Source: Nocardioides sp. YR527
GTDB taxonomy: Bacteria > Actinomycetota > Actinomycetes > Propionibacteriales > Nocardioidaceae
NCBI RefSeq assembly: GCF_900101045.1
Contig: NZ_FNFN01000001.1
Span: forward strand, 558,001 to 622,000
Reading direction: 5' to 3'
Length of the DNA: 64,000 nucleotides
In this document: positions 53,074 through 60,808 of the stretch, one piece after another
Position numbering within the stretch: position 1 is the first letter of the stretch
Layout: every line of letters begins with the position of its first letter
Program-made: the position numbers and the translations under genes
The notes under the pieces: model-generated
What the model was told of the DNA's origin: nothing
The model's database searches: none
The model's input: the letters and a program-made list of their open reading frames with translations, nothing else

Positions 53074-54130
53074 CTCTTTCCTGCTGCCCGTCAGCGACAT
53101 CGTCAAGGAGACTTCCGAGGCGCACTCGATCGTCTTCGAGCTGCCCGACGACGTACGGCACGCCTTCCAGCCGAAGCCGGGCCAGTTCCTGACCGTCGCG
53201 GTGCCGAGCGACCGCGACGGGCTCGCGGCCCGGTGCTACTCGCTCTCCAGTGCGCCGGGTGATCCGCTCACGGTGACCGTGAAGCGCACTGTGGACGGCT
53301 ACGCGTCGAACTGGATCTGCGACAACCTCCAGCCCGGTGACACCTTGCGTGTCCTTCCACCGAGCGGAATCTTTACACCAGCCAACATCGACGCCGACTT
53401 CCTGCTCTTCGCCGGCGGTTCGGGCGTCACCCCGATCATCTCGATCGCGCGCACGGCCCTCCGCGAGGGCACGGGTCGGATCGTGGTCTTCTACGCCAAC
53501 CGTGACGAGCGCTCGGTGATCTTCGCCGAGGAGTGGGCGCGGCTCGCCGCCGAGCATCCGGACCGGCTCCAGGTCGTCCACTGGCTCGAGTCGGTCCAGG
53601 GGCTGCCCACCGGGGAGCAGCTCAAGGCGTTCGCGGCCGACCGGCTGACGTACGACGCCTTCGTCTGTGGGCCGGCGCCGTTCATGAAGGCGACTATCGC
53701 CGCGCTCAAGGAGCTGGAGTTCCCGCGGGCGCGGCGGCATCAGGAGAAGTTCGCCTCCCTGGGCGGCAACCCGTTCGGCGACGTCGCCCCGGTCGAGGAT
53801 GCCGAGGCGGAGGTTGTCGAGCCCGCCGAGGCCGCGGACGGGGTCACCAAGCAGCCCGTGACGCTGGAGATCGAGCTCGATGGCACCACGACGACGTACG
53901 ACGACTGGGACCCGGGCACCCCGATGCTCGAATTCCTCGAGGCGAAGGGCGTCCAGGCGCCCTACTCATGTCGCGAGGGTGAGTGCTCGGCGTGTGCGTT
54001 CCGGCTGCTCGAGGGTGAGGTGAAGATGGTGCGCAACGACGTGCTCGAGCAGGAGGATCTCGACGACGGGATCCGGCTGGGTTGCCAGTCGCTGCCGACC
54101 ACCGACACCGTCCGCGGCACGTACTCCTGA
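53063..54130 (+). CDS. kshB: 3-ketosteroid 9alpha-hydroxylase reductase KshB
   Basis: A 355-residue NADH-dependent reductase that feeds electrons to KshA. Domains in order: FAD domain with ARCYSLSS (about 55-62), NAD domain with LLFAGGSGVTPIISI (about 112-126) and CGPAPFMK, then a C-terminal plant-type 2Fe-2S domain with Cys303, 308, 311 (CREGECSAC) and Cys341. This order is that of the class IA KshB/PaaE reductases. It is the last gene of the kshA operon. Length agrees with known KshB (about 350 aa). Confidence 0.94.
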   Translation: MATDSFLLPVSDIVKETSEAHSIVFELPDDVRHAFQPKPGQFLTVAVPSDRDGLAARCYSLSSAPGDPLTVTVKRTVDGYASNWICDNLQPGDTLRVLPPSGIFTPANIDADFLLFAGGSGVTPIISIARTALREGTGRIVVFYANRDERSVIFAEEWARLAAEHPDRLQVVHWLESVQGLPTGEQLKAFAADRLTYDAFVCGPAPFMKATIAALKELEFPRARRHQEKFASLGGNPFGDVAPVEDAEAEVVEPAEAADGVTKQPVTLEIELDGTTTTYDDWDPGTPMLEFLEAKGVQAPYSCREGECSACAFRLLEGEVKMVRNDVLEQEDLDDGIRLGCQSLPTTDTVRGTYS

Positions 54131-54178
54131 GGGACTCGCGAGAGATACAGATCACCAACCGGTTGCCGGGTCCCGGTA

Positions 54179-54190
54179 TCCGGCGCGATA
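54179..54190. repeat. dispersed element, partial copy 3
   Basis: TCCGGCGCGATA is identical to 49106-49117. It lies in the gap after kshB. Confidence 0.4.
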
Positions 54191-54228
54191 GTGTCGCGCT
54201 GCCCGAACCACATCCCCACCGGGTCCCT

Positions 54229-54245
54229 CGACGTGTTGCACGTCG
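54229..54245. promoter_or_regulatory. perfect inverted repeat upstream of the 54282 gene
   Basis: CGACGTG-TTG-CACGTCG lies 36 bp before the proposed GTG start of the unknown gene at 54282. It may be an operator or a hairpin; no regulator is nearby. Confidence 0.45.
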
Positions 54246-54281
54246 GGTGACAGGTAGGGCTCTAGCGAGGTCTCCCCACAC

Positions 54282-54863
54282 GTGTTCAATCGCAACTTCT
54301 ACGCAGCCCAGGACGACCGGCGCTTCGTCGTCGGCTATGCCCTCGACCTCGGCTTCAGGGTCTTCGACGCCTACTCGGCACCTGGCCAGCCGTTGAGCGA
54401 GATCACCACGACGGCATCGGCCTCGCTGCTCGCGGCTCGGCCGGCGTTCAAGCTCTACGCGCCCAACACCGGCCCCGAGCCGGTGATCACCCGGGTCCAG
54501 CTGGACGAGTCCGAGTTCGGCCCTTCGGCCTTCGAGTACCAGTGCAACGGCTGGGGCCTGATCGGCCTCAACTTCGGTGGCGTCGTCGGCATCGGTGGCC
54601 TCGGCTGGAGCACTCTCACCACCATGGCGGAGGCCCGTGCGACCCGCTGGCACGCGGTGGAGCCGGTCGGCGCCGCTCCGGCGGAGTGGAACTGGCCGGC
54701 CGTCGACGACGCCGCGATCAAGATGTTCGAGGCGATCGCCTCGATGGCGGGCTCCGCCGTGGGCGACAGTCCGATCCTGGCCGCCGCCGGTCAGCTCATC
54801 AAGGACAAGGGTCTGCTCTACGAGTCCGGCGGCGGGCTGCACGCACGCCCGGGTCTCGGCTGA
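54282..54863 (+). CDS. conserved-looking protein of unknown function
   Basis: A 193-residue protein with typical high-GC codon use. Seen: MFNRNFYAAQDDRRFVVGYA, FKLYAPNTGPEPVITRVQLD, EYQCNGWGLIGLNFGGVVGI and WPAVDDAAIKMFEAIASMAG. The mid-protein Gly-rich run (LIGLNFGGVVGIGGLGW) could be a buried strand or a membrane segment. The GTG start is uncertain, with a poorly placed GAGG. No family is recognised. It is flanked by two inverted repeats and follows the kshAB operon without clear connection. Confidence 0.6.
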   Translation: MFNRNFYAAQDDRRFVVGYALDLGFRVFDAYSAPGQPLSEITTTASASLLAARPAFKLYAPNTGPEPVITRVQLDESEFGPSAFEYQCNGWGLIGLNFGGVVGIGGLGWSTLTTMAEARATRWHAVEPVGAAPAEWNWPAVDDAAIKMFEAIASMAGSAVGDSPILAAAGQLIKDKGLLYESGGGLHARPGLG

Positions 54864-54866
54864 GGG

Positions 54867-54887
54867 TTGATACGCGGGGCGTATCAA
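54867..54887. promoter_or_regulatory. palindrome TTGATACGC-GGG-GCGTATCAA
   Basis: A perfect 9-bp inverted repeat with a 3-base centre, starting 3 bases after the stop of the 54282 gene and 111 bp before the PcaD-like gene. Another GATAC half-site follows at about 54901. It could be an operator for the downstream gene or a weak terminator. Confidence 0.5.
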
Positions 54888-54998
54888 TGGGCGCCTAATC
54901 GATACTTCCCATTATCGGTCGGGCGATCCTAGATTTCCTGGCATGGACGTCATCCGTGCAGCCCATCGCATCCCGGCCCGCCTCGAGTGGGTGGCGTC

Positions 54999-55769
54999 AT
55001 GAACGCGGTGGACGTGCACCACGTCGTCACGGGGCGGACCGATGGTCCGGTGGTGGTCCTGTCGAACTCGCTGGGCGCCACCCATTCGATGTGGGACGAG
55101 AACCTGGCCGAGCTCGAGCGGTACTTCAGGGTGCTGCGCTACGACACCCGCGGGCACGGAGCCTCGCCGGTACGCCCCGGTCCCTACTCGATCGACGATC
55201 TCGCCGACGACGTCGTGGCCCTCCTGGACCGCCTCGGCGTCGAGCGGGCACACTTCGTGGGCCTCTCGCTCGGGGGCATGACCGGGATGCGGCTCGCCGC
55301 CCGCAACCCGGAGCGCGTCGAACGCCTGGTGGTCCTGTGCACCGGGGCGCAGCTGACCCCGTCCTCCGCCTGGAACGATCGGGCGGCGACCGTGCGGGCG
55401 CATGGGACGCAGGCTGTCGCCGAGGCGGTCGTCGCACGGTGGTTCACGCCCGGGTTCCTCGAGGCCAACCCCGACGTCAGGGCCAGCTGCGAGGCGATGG
55501 TCGCCGCCACCCCGGCCGAGGGCTACGCCGGCTGCTGCGAGGTCATCGCGGCCATGGACCTGCGCGCCGACCTCCCTGCGATCACCGCGCCGACCCTGGC
55601 CATCGCCGGCGCTGACGACCCGGCGACCCCGCCGCCTCACCTGGAGGCGATCGCCGACGCGGTCGAGGACGGTGGTGTGCTGGTCGTCCGTGACTCCGCG
55701 CACCTCGCCAACGCGCAGCAGCCCGGGACCATCACCCCGGCGATCATCGACCACCTGCTGGCGGGGTGA
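54999..55769 (+). CDS. 3-oxoadipate-enol-lactonase-like hydrolase (PcaD family)
   Basis: A 256-residue alpha/beta hydrolase. Seen: VVVLSNSLGATHSMWDENLA, LRYDTRGHGASPVRPGPYSI, FVGLSLGGMTGMRLAARNPE with Ser90, and ADDPATPPPHLEAIADAV and RDSAHLANAQQPG carrying acid and His. This block pattern is that of PcaD. ATG 54999 is chosen; a GTG four codons earlier is possible. No other beta-ketoadipate genes are near, so the substrate may be another enol-lactone or ester. Confidence 0.82.
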   Translation: MNAVDVHHVVTGRTDGPVVVLSNSLGATHSMWDENLAELERYFRVLRYDTRGHGASPVRPGPYSIDDLADDVVALLDRLGVERAHFVGLSLGGMTGMRLAARNPERVERLVVLCTGAQLTPSSAWNDRAATVRAHGTQAVAEAVVARWFTPGFLEANPDVRASCEAMVAATPAEGYAGCCEVIAAMDLRADLPAITAPTLAIAGADDPATPPPHLEAIADAVEDGGVLVVRDSAHLANAQQPGTITPAIIDHLLAG

Positions 55770-55818
55770 CCGAAACCCAGGTGCGCACGACGGCGTGGCC
55801 TGGCTAGGTTCGGCGCTG

Positions 55819-56559
55819 ATGCGAGAACCAGATGCCGCGTTCACCGACCCTCGTCAGGCCGTGCTCTACGACGTCTTCGACGACGACCGCTCCGACCTGG
55901 ACGCCTACGTCGCGATCGCCCGGGAGGTCGGGGCCCGTCGCATCATCGATCTCGGCTGCGGCACGGGCTCGCTCGCCGTCCGCCTGGCGGGCGAGGGCCT
56001 CTCCGTCGTCGGCGTCGACCCGGCGGGCGCGTCCGTGCAGGTTGCCCGCACCAAGCCGTACGCCGACCGCGTCACCTGGATCACCGGCGACGCGACCGCG
56101 CTCGGAGGTGTCGCGGGCGAGGCCGACATGGTCGTCATGACCGGCAACGTCGCCCAGGTCTTCGTCTCCGACGAGGACTGGTCCGCCACGCTGACCGTGG
56201 TCCGTGCCGCGCTCCGCCCCGGCGGCCGGCTGGTCTTCGAGACCCGTCGGCCGGAGGTCCGAGCCTGGGAGGGCTGGGACCTCGCCCCGACGACTGTCTC
56301 CCTGCCGGACGGCCGCGCCGCGGTCGTCACCCGCACGGTCACCGTCGTCGACCTCCCGCTCGTCACGTTCGAGGGCTCGACCGCCATCGACGACGAGATC
56401 CTGACCTCGACCTCCACCCTCCGCTTCCGCGACCGCGACGAGATCGAGCGCGACCTCCTCGCCCACGGCTTCGCCGTCGAGGACGTACGGGATGCGCCTG
56501 ATCGCCCGGGCAAGGAGCTCGTCGTCCTCGCCCGTGTCAGCCTCGAGAAGGGGCTCTGA
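55819..56559 (+). CDS. class I SAM-dependent methyltransferase
   Basis: A 246-residue methyltransferase-fold protein. Seen: REPDAAFTDPRQAVLYDVFD, IIDLGCGTGSLAVRLAGEGL (SAM motif I), VVGVDPAGASVQVARTKPYA, MVVMTGNVAQVFVSDEDW and LRPGGRLVFETRRPEVRAWE. The C-terminal LRFRDRDEIERDLLAHGFAV is common to small-molecule methyltransferases of this group. It lies 49 bp after the PcaD-like gene. Substrate unknown. A second methyltransferase gene follows. Confidence 0.82.
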   Translation: MREPDAAFTDPRQAVLYDVFDDDRSDLDAYVAIAREVGARRIIDLGCGTGSLAVRLAGEGLSVVGVDPAGASVQVARTKPYADRVTWITGDATALGGVAGEADMVVMTGNVAQVFVSDEDWSATLTVVRAALRPGGRLVFETRRPEVRAWEGWDLAPTTVSLPDGRAAVVTRTVTVVDLPLVTFEGSTAIDDEILTSTSTLRFRDRDEIERDLLAHGFAVEDVRDAPDRPGKELVVLARVSLEKGL

Positions 56560-56696
56560 GCGGGGGCCGGCCCGATATCTGATGCCCCAGAAACCTCGTG
56601 GCGTCGAGGTCTTCACGTCTGGTTTGCTGAACGACAGGTGGCAAGCCCTGGCAGGTGCGGTGGTCACCCCACTGCGAGTGATGGAGGTGGTCGGCG

Positions 56697-57467
56697 ATGG
56701 CTGGTTATGGTCCGCTGTGCGAGGCGTACGAGTGGTTGATCCGCGAGGACCTCGCCTCTCCCGCCGGCGCTGCCGCGAGGTATGGCGATCTTGTGGAATC
56801 GCTCCCGTCCGACGCGCGTGTCCTCGACTGCGCCTGTGGTACGGGCCAGCTCGCGGTTGGTCTCGCCGACCGTGGCCTGGATGTCGTGGCGACGGATGCG
56901 AGCGCCGGGATGGTCCGCCGGACCGAAGAGCTCGCCGGTGAGCACGGCGTCTCTCTCCGAGCCCAGCAGGTCAGCTGGGAGGAGCTGCCGGACCACTTCG
57001 ATGCCTCGAGCTTCGATCTGGTGTTCTGCGTCGGCAACTCCCTCGGTCATGCCGAAGGCGCAACCGGCCGGCAGACCGCGGTCGCCTCGATGGCACGGCT
57101 TCTACGTCCTGGCGGCAGACTCGTCCTCACTTCGCGCGCGTGGGAGGTCGTCCGCGATCGTGGTTCCCGTCTCGACATCCGCGACCGACTGGTCCGCCGC
57201 AACGGCCGCGACGCGGTGGTGACCTACTACACGCAGGTCGCGCCCGACTGGGAGCAGGAGCACCACTTCGAGATCGCCGTGACCCAGATCGAGCCGGACG
57301 GGTCGCTCCGAACGTGCGCCGAGCGGGTGTCCTTCTGGCCGTACCGCCACGAGGAGCTCGTCGCGGAGCTGCAGAGCGTCGGGCTCACCGTCGAGACCAC
57401 GACGTTCGACCCCGACGGTGCCGGATATCTGCTGGTCGCTCGCGCGCCGGCCTGGGATGTCCGATGA
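56697..57467 (+). CDS. class I SAM-dependent methyltransferase
   Basis: A 256-residue methyltransferase of the glycine-N-methyltransferase/Methyltransf_25 type. Seen: YGPLCEAYEWLIREDLASPA, RVLDCACGTGQLAVGLADRG (motif I), VVATDASAGMVRRTEELAGE, FDLVFCVGNSLGHAEG and ARLLRPGGRLVLTSRAWEVV. GGAGG lies 9 bases before ATG 56697. It overlaps or nearly touches the following small gene. It resembles, but is not close to, the preceding methyltransferase. Substrate unknown. Confidence 0.82.
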   Translation: MAGYGPLCEAYEWLIREDLASPAGAAARYGDLVESLPSDARVLDCACGTGQLAVGLADRGLDVVATDASAGMVRRTEELAGEHGVSLRAQQVSWEELPDHFDASSFDLVFCVGNSLGHAEGATGRQTAVASMARLLRPGGRLVLTSRAWEVVRDRGSRLDIRDRLVRRNGRDAVVTYYTQVAPDWEQEHHFEIAVTQIEPDGSLRTCAERVSFWPYRHEELVAELQSVGLTVETTTFDPDGAGYLLVARAPAWDVR

Positions 57468-57481
57468 GCGAAGGAGCGGCT

Positions 57482-57781
57482 GTGCCCGACCGCCCCGAGA
57501 TCGTCTGCATCTGCGGCTCCGTCCGGTTCGCCGACGAGATGCGTGCGGCCAACCGTGATCTGACGTTGGCGGGGGTCATCGTCGTCGCGCCGGGTGAGGC
57601 GGATGGGCTGATCACCGAGGAGCAGAAGACCGCACTGGGCACCCTCCACCTGCGCAAGATCGACCTGGCGGACCGCGTGCTGGTCGTCAACCCCGGCGGG
57701 TACGTCGGCGAGTCCACGCGCAGGGAGATCGCCCATGCCCGTGCCACCGGCAAGCCGGTCTCGTTCACCGCTCCGGCGTGA
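57482..57781 (+). CDS. small nucleotide-hydrolase/deoxyribosyltransferase-like protein
   Basis: A 99-residue protein. Seen: EIVCICGSVRFADEMRAANR at the N-terminus, VVAPGEADGLITEEQK, and IDLADRVLVVNPGGYVGEST followed by RREIAHARATGKPVSF. The SGS-like phosphate loop and the later ADRVLVVNPGGYxGxSTxxEI block are those of the nucleoside 2-deoxyribosyltransferase-like/DUF4406-type proteins. GTG 57482 has AAGGAG 5 bases upstream; an ATG at 57464 overlapping the methyltransferase stop is the alternative. It converges with the SDR gene (17-bp overlap). Confidence 0.75.
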   Translation: MPDRPEIVCICGSVRFADEMRAANRDLTLAGVIVVAPGEADGLITEEQKTALGTLHLRKIDLADRVLVVNPGGYVGESTRREIAHARATGKPVSFTAPA

Positions 57782-58481
57782 ACGCGTCGAAGACGATCTC
57801 GTCCTCGACCCCGGAAGCCAGGCGCCAGACCGCGTCGGCGAGCTCGTCGGGATCGAGGGTCGCGTAGGGCGCAGGCGAGCCGGGTTCGGTGAGCATCTGG
57901 TGGATGTCGCCGCGCTCGATCAGGCCGCCGACGACGAGGGAACCGACGAACAGGCCGTCCGGTGCCACTGCGGCGGCGAGGGTGTGGGCGTAGGTGCGCA
58001 GGGCGCCGGAGGCGGGGGCGTAGGGGCCGAGGAACGGCAACGGGACGATGGCACTGAGGCCGGAGACGTAGATCAGCGAGCCGCTACCACGGGAGCGCAT
58101 CGCGGGCAGGACGAGCGACGCGACCGAGGCGGCCGGCTCGAGGACCTCGGCCATGGCGCGGCGGATGTCCGCGGGGCCGGTCTCGAGGATGCCGACGGTC
58201 GGCGCGCGAAGGTCGTGGGCGCCGGGGCCGTGGTAGACGACGTCGACCGGGCCGAGCTCCGCGGTGATCTCGTCGAGGGCGCGGGCGACGGCGCCGGGCT
58301 CCCTCAGGTCCGCGGCGACTGCGACGGTCCGCACGCCACTCGCTTCCAGCGCAGCCAGGTAGTCCGGGTGGCGGTCGGCGCTGCGCGAGACCAGGCCGAC
58401 GGCGTACCCCTCCTTGGCGAACCGCTGTGCCACCGACATGCCGAGGCCGGGGCCGACGCCCAGGACCGCGATCGTGCTCAT
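57765..58481 (-). CDS. short-chain dehydrogenase-like protein
   Basis: A 238-residue SDR-like protein. Seen: IAVLGVGPGLGMSVAQRFAK (an altered G-x3-G-x-G motif), GLVSRSADRHPDYLAALEAS, DVVYHGPGAHD in place of NNAG, and YVSGLSAIVPLPFLGPYAPA. The canonical catalytic Y-x3-K is not clear (YAPASGALRTY is the only candidate, without Lys), so it may be an atypical or inactive SDR. It is divergent from an HxlR regulator over a perfect palindrome (58501-58520), probably its operator. Confidence 0.78.
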   Translation of the reverse strand: MSTIAVLGVGPGLGMSVAQRFAKEGYAVGLVSRSADRHPDYLAALEASGVRTVAVAADLREPGAVARALDEITAELGPVDVVYHGPGAHDLRAPTVGILETGPADIRRAMAEVLEPAASVASLVLPAMRSRGSGSLIYVSGLSAIVPLPFLGPYAPASGALRTYAHTLAAAVAPDGLFVGSLVVGGLIERGDIHQMLTEPGSPAPYATLDPDELADAVWRLASGVEDEIVFDAFTPER

Positions 58482-58500
58482 CTCTTCTCCCTCATGGATA

Positions 58501-58520
58501 GGTTGCTGATGTCAGCAACC
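58501..58520. promoter_or_regulatory. palindromic operator between SDR and HxlR genes
   Basis: GGTTGCTGA-TG-TCAGCAACC is a perfect 20-bp inverted repeat 20 bp from the SDR start and 39 bp from the hxlR start. It is the likely binding site of the HxlR regulator for both divergent genes. Confidence 0.8.
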
Positions 58521-58558
58521 CTCGCCGCCCGGCGGCGATCGCGGAAGAAGGCACTTCA

Positions 58559-58948
58559 ATGTCAGATGGGAACACCGATGTGCCCCGGCACATCGTGAGC
58601 GAAGCGCTCGGGCCCGGGTTGCCGGCGCTGGTGCCGGCGGGGGAGTACGAGGCGTGTCCGGTCACGCAGACGCTGCAGATGCTCGGCGACAAGTGGACGC
58701 TGCTGGTGGTGATGATGCTGGCCGAGCGCCCGCACCGCTACAACGAGCTGCGCCGCCGGGTCGAGGGGATCAGCCAGCGCATGCTGACTCGGACGCTGCG
58801 GGTTCTGGAGGAGGACGGGATCGTGACGCGTACCGTCTTCCCGACGGTTCCGCCGGGTGTGGAGTACGCGCTGAGTGACCGCGGGCGGGATCTGCTGGTG
58901 CCCTTGGCCGGCCTCGCCGACTGGGTCGTGCGGGGCCAAGCAGCCTGA
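58559..58948 (+). CDS. HxlR-family transcriptional regulator
   Basis: A 129-residue winged-helix protein. Seen: CPVTQTLQMLGDKWTLLVVM with the conserved N-terminal Cys33, RPHRYNELRRRVEGISQRML (recognition helix), TRTLRVLEEDGIVTRTVFPT and VPPGVEYALSDRGRDLLVPL. The C-P-V-T-x3-x2-G-D-K-W opening is the family signature; in many members the Cys senses electrophiles or oxidants. It is divergent from an SDR gene over a perfect palindrome. Confidence 0.92.
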   Translation: MSDGNTDVPRHIVSEALGPGLPALVPAGEYEACPVTQTLQMLGDKWTLLVVMMLAERPHRYNELRRRVEGISQRMLTRTLRVLEEDGIVTRTVFPTVPPGVEYALSDRGRDLLVPLAGLADWVVRGQAA

Positions 58949-58951
58949 GAC

Positions 58952-59377
58952 TCAGAACCCGCGGGTCCAGAAGACCTCCTCGTGCAGGTGGCGGGAGCGC
59001 CAGCCCTGCGGCGTACGCACGAAGGAGTGGCGGTAGCGGCCGCCGACCTCGACGACCCGCTCACCGCCGGACCCGTCGGCGATGACCATCGGGTTGTCGA
59101 AGTACGCCACGACCTCCGCGCCCTCCTCGGTGAAGGTGATGCCGACCTGCCCGATCGTGTGCAGGCGTTTGCTGGAGAACGCGGGCAGCATCTCGGCGAG
59201 CCACTTCTTGACGTCGGCGACCTCGCCGACGGTGCCGCCGGACTCGGAGTAGTCGATCGTGGCGTCGCCGGCGAAGACGGTGTCGAGCGCATCCCAGTCG
59301 CCGTCGTCGACGGCCAGGGTGTAGCGGGTGAGTGCGTCGGTGATCTCGGCGCGGTCGATGAGTTCCTGCAGCTCCAT
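58952..59377 (-). CDS. SnoaL/NTF2-like protein
   Basis: A 141-residue SnoaL-fold protein. Seen: MELQELIDRAEITDALTRYT, LAVDDGDWDALDTVFAGDAT, RLHTIGQVGITFTEEGAEVV and YRHSFVRTPQGWRSRHLHEE. This is the same family as the proteins at 6443 and 15473. ATG 59377 has AAGGAG about 9 bases upstream. It lies 13 bases after the deazaflavin-dependent gene on the same strand, so it is probably expressed from the same KstR-controlled promoter. Substrate unknown. Confidence 0.78.
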   Translation of the reverse strand: MELQELIDRAEITDALTRYTLAVDDGDWDALDTVFAGDATIDYSESGGTVGEVADVKKWLAEMLPAFSSKRLHTIGQVGITFTEEGAEVVAYFDNPMVIADGSGGERVVEVGGRYRHSFVRTPQGWRSRHLHEEVFWTRGF

Positions 59378-59390
59378 GGGCACAGCTCCT

Positions 59391-59876
59391 TCAGCGAGGC
59401 GAGAGGACGATGACCGGGATCTCCCGGTCGGTCCAGGTCTGGTAGGTCTCGAAGTCCGCGTACGTCTCCAGCAGCCGCGGCCACAGCGCGGCCCGCTCGG
59501 TCGGGTCGGCGACACGGGCGCGGACGAGGCGCCGCCCGCGGCGGGGAACCCGGACGGCGACGTCGGGCTGGGCTCGCAGGTTGGCGACCCACTGCGGGTC
59601 CTTCGCCAGCCCGCCCTGGGAGCCGACCACGACCAGCTCGGAGCCCGACCGCATGAACAGCAGGGGAGTGGTGAAGGTGCGGCCGGACTTGCGCCCGACG
59701 TGCTCGAGCAGCAGGACGGGCGCGGGTTTGCGCCAGCCCGCCATCACCCGCCACCGACCGCCGACGCGGCCGTTGGTCAGCTTGAACAGCGCGGTGTTGG
59801 CCCGGGCGCCGTACTTGATGATCCTCGCCGTCAGCGGCGAGTCGAGGCCTGGGGGACGCTCGAGCGAAGGAGACAT
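59391..59876 (-). CDS. deazaflavin (F420)-dependent nitroreductase-family protein
   Basis: A 161-residue Ddn-type split-barrel protein. Seen: LTARIIKYGARANTALFKLT, VLLLEHVGRKSGRTFTTPLL with the F420-phosphate loop (G-R-K-S-G-x-x-R/F), ELVVVGSQGGLAKDPQWVAN, and ETYADFETYQTWTDREIPVI. It lies 22 bp from a KstR box shared with a divergent LLM gene. Predicted reductase of a conjugated or quinone-like compound with F420H2. Some members bind FMN or biliverdin instead. Confidence 0.86.
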   Translation of the reverse strand: MSPSLERPPGLDSPLTARIIKYGARANTALFKLTNGRVGGRWRVMAGWRKPAPVLLLEHVGRKSGRTFTTPLLFMRSGSELVVVGSQGGLAKDPQWVANLRAQPDVAVRVPRRGRRLVRARVADPTERAALWPRLLETYADFETYQTWTDREIPVIVLSPR

Positions 59877-59898
59877 GGTCAACACTCTGGCAGAAACA

Positions 59899-59912
59899 TA
59901 GAACACGTTCTA
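59899..59912. promoter_or_regulatory. KstR operator, shared divergent
   Basis: TAGAACACGTTCTA fits the consensus. Its right edge gives TAGTGT, a -10 placed 7 bases before the LLM ATG at 59924, suggesting a leaderless message. The minus-strand gene starts 22 bp away. Confidence 0.88.
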
Positions 59913-59923
59913 GTGTTGGGCGC

Positions 59924-60808
59924 ATGCGCTTCACCTATGCCGAGGCAATGACGCAGGCCGACTACTACGCACCGCTGGCGAAAGCGGCGGAGGCCGCCGG
60001 CTACACCAGCATGACGGTGGCCGACAGCCTGATCTATCCCGAGGAGTCCGACTCCACCTATCCCTACACCGACACCGGCGACCGCGAGTTCCTGCAGGGC
60101 AAGGAGTTCATCGAGGCGTTCATCCTGTGCGCGCATCTCTTCGCGGTGACCGAGACGCTGCGGCTGACGCCGTTCGTGGTCAAGCTCCCGGTGCGCCCGC
60201 CGGTGCTGGCCGCCAAGCAGGCCTCCAGCCTCGCCTTCCTCTCCGGCAACCGGCTCGGTCTCGGCGTAGGGCTGTCTCCGTGGCCGGAGGACTTCGCCGC
60301 CCTCGGCGTCGACTGGAAGCGCCGCGGCAAGCGGATGGACGAGTGCATGGACATCCTGCGCGGGCTGACCGACCCGAGCGGTGACTTCTTCGGCTACGAC
60401 GGCGAGTTCTACGAGTTCGCGCCGCTCCAGCAGCGTCCCGCGCCGACCGAGAAGATCCCGCTCCTCGTGGGCGGCCACGCCGACGCGGCCCTCCGGCGTG
60501 CGGTCCTCAAGGGCGACGGCTGGATGCACGCCGGCGGCGACGGCGAGGAGCTCGACCGCCTGCTGGTGCGCCTCCAGGAGATCCGTGAGGAGGAGGGTGA
60601 CACCCGCGACGACTTCGAGGTCCACGTGATCAGCTACGACGCGTACGACCTCGACGGGGTCAAGCGGCTCGAGGACAAGGGTGTGACCGACTGCATCGTC
60701 GGGTTCCGTGACCCTTACGTGAAGGGTGCTGACCCCGAGCCGCTGGAGAAGAAGATCAAGCACCTGGAGTGGTACGCGGAGAACATCATCGCGAAGGCTG
60801 GGCAGTGA
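59924..60808 (+). CDS. luciferase-like F420-dependent oxidoreductase
   Basis: A 294-residue LLM protein. Seen: MRFTYAEAMTQADYYAPLAK, GYTSMTVADSLIYPEESDST, PPVLAAKQASSLAFLSGNRL, LGVGLSPWPEDFAALGVDWK and IPLLVGGHADAALRRAVLKG. It is the third LLM protein in the window and is distinct from the other two. It is probably leaderless behind a KstR box. It overlaps the following unknown gene (GTGA). Role in sterol breakdown is inferred from regulation; substrate unknown. Confidence 0.85.
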   Translation: MRFTYAEAMTQADYYAPLAKAAEAAGYTSMTVADSLIYPEESDSTYPYTDTGDREFLQGKEFIEAFILCAHLFAVTETLRLTPFVVKLPVRPPVLAAKQASSLAFLSGNRLGLGVGLSPWPEDFAALGVDWKRRGKRMDECMDILRGLTDPSGDFFGYDGEFYEFAPLQQRPAPTEKIPLLVGGHADAALRRAVLKGDGWMHAGGDGEELDRLLVRLQEIREEEGDTRDDFEVHVISYDAYDLDGVKRLEDKGVTDCIVGFRDPYVKGADPEPLEKKIKHLEWYAENIIAKAGQ

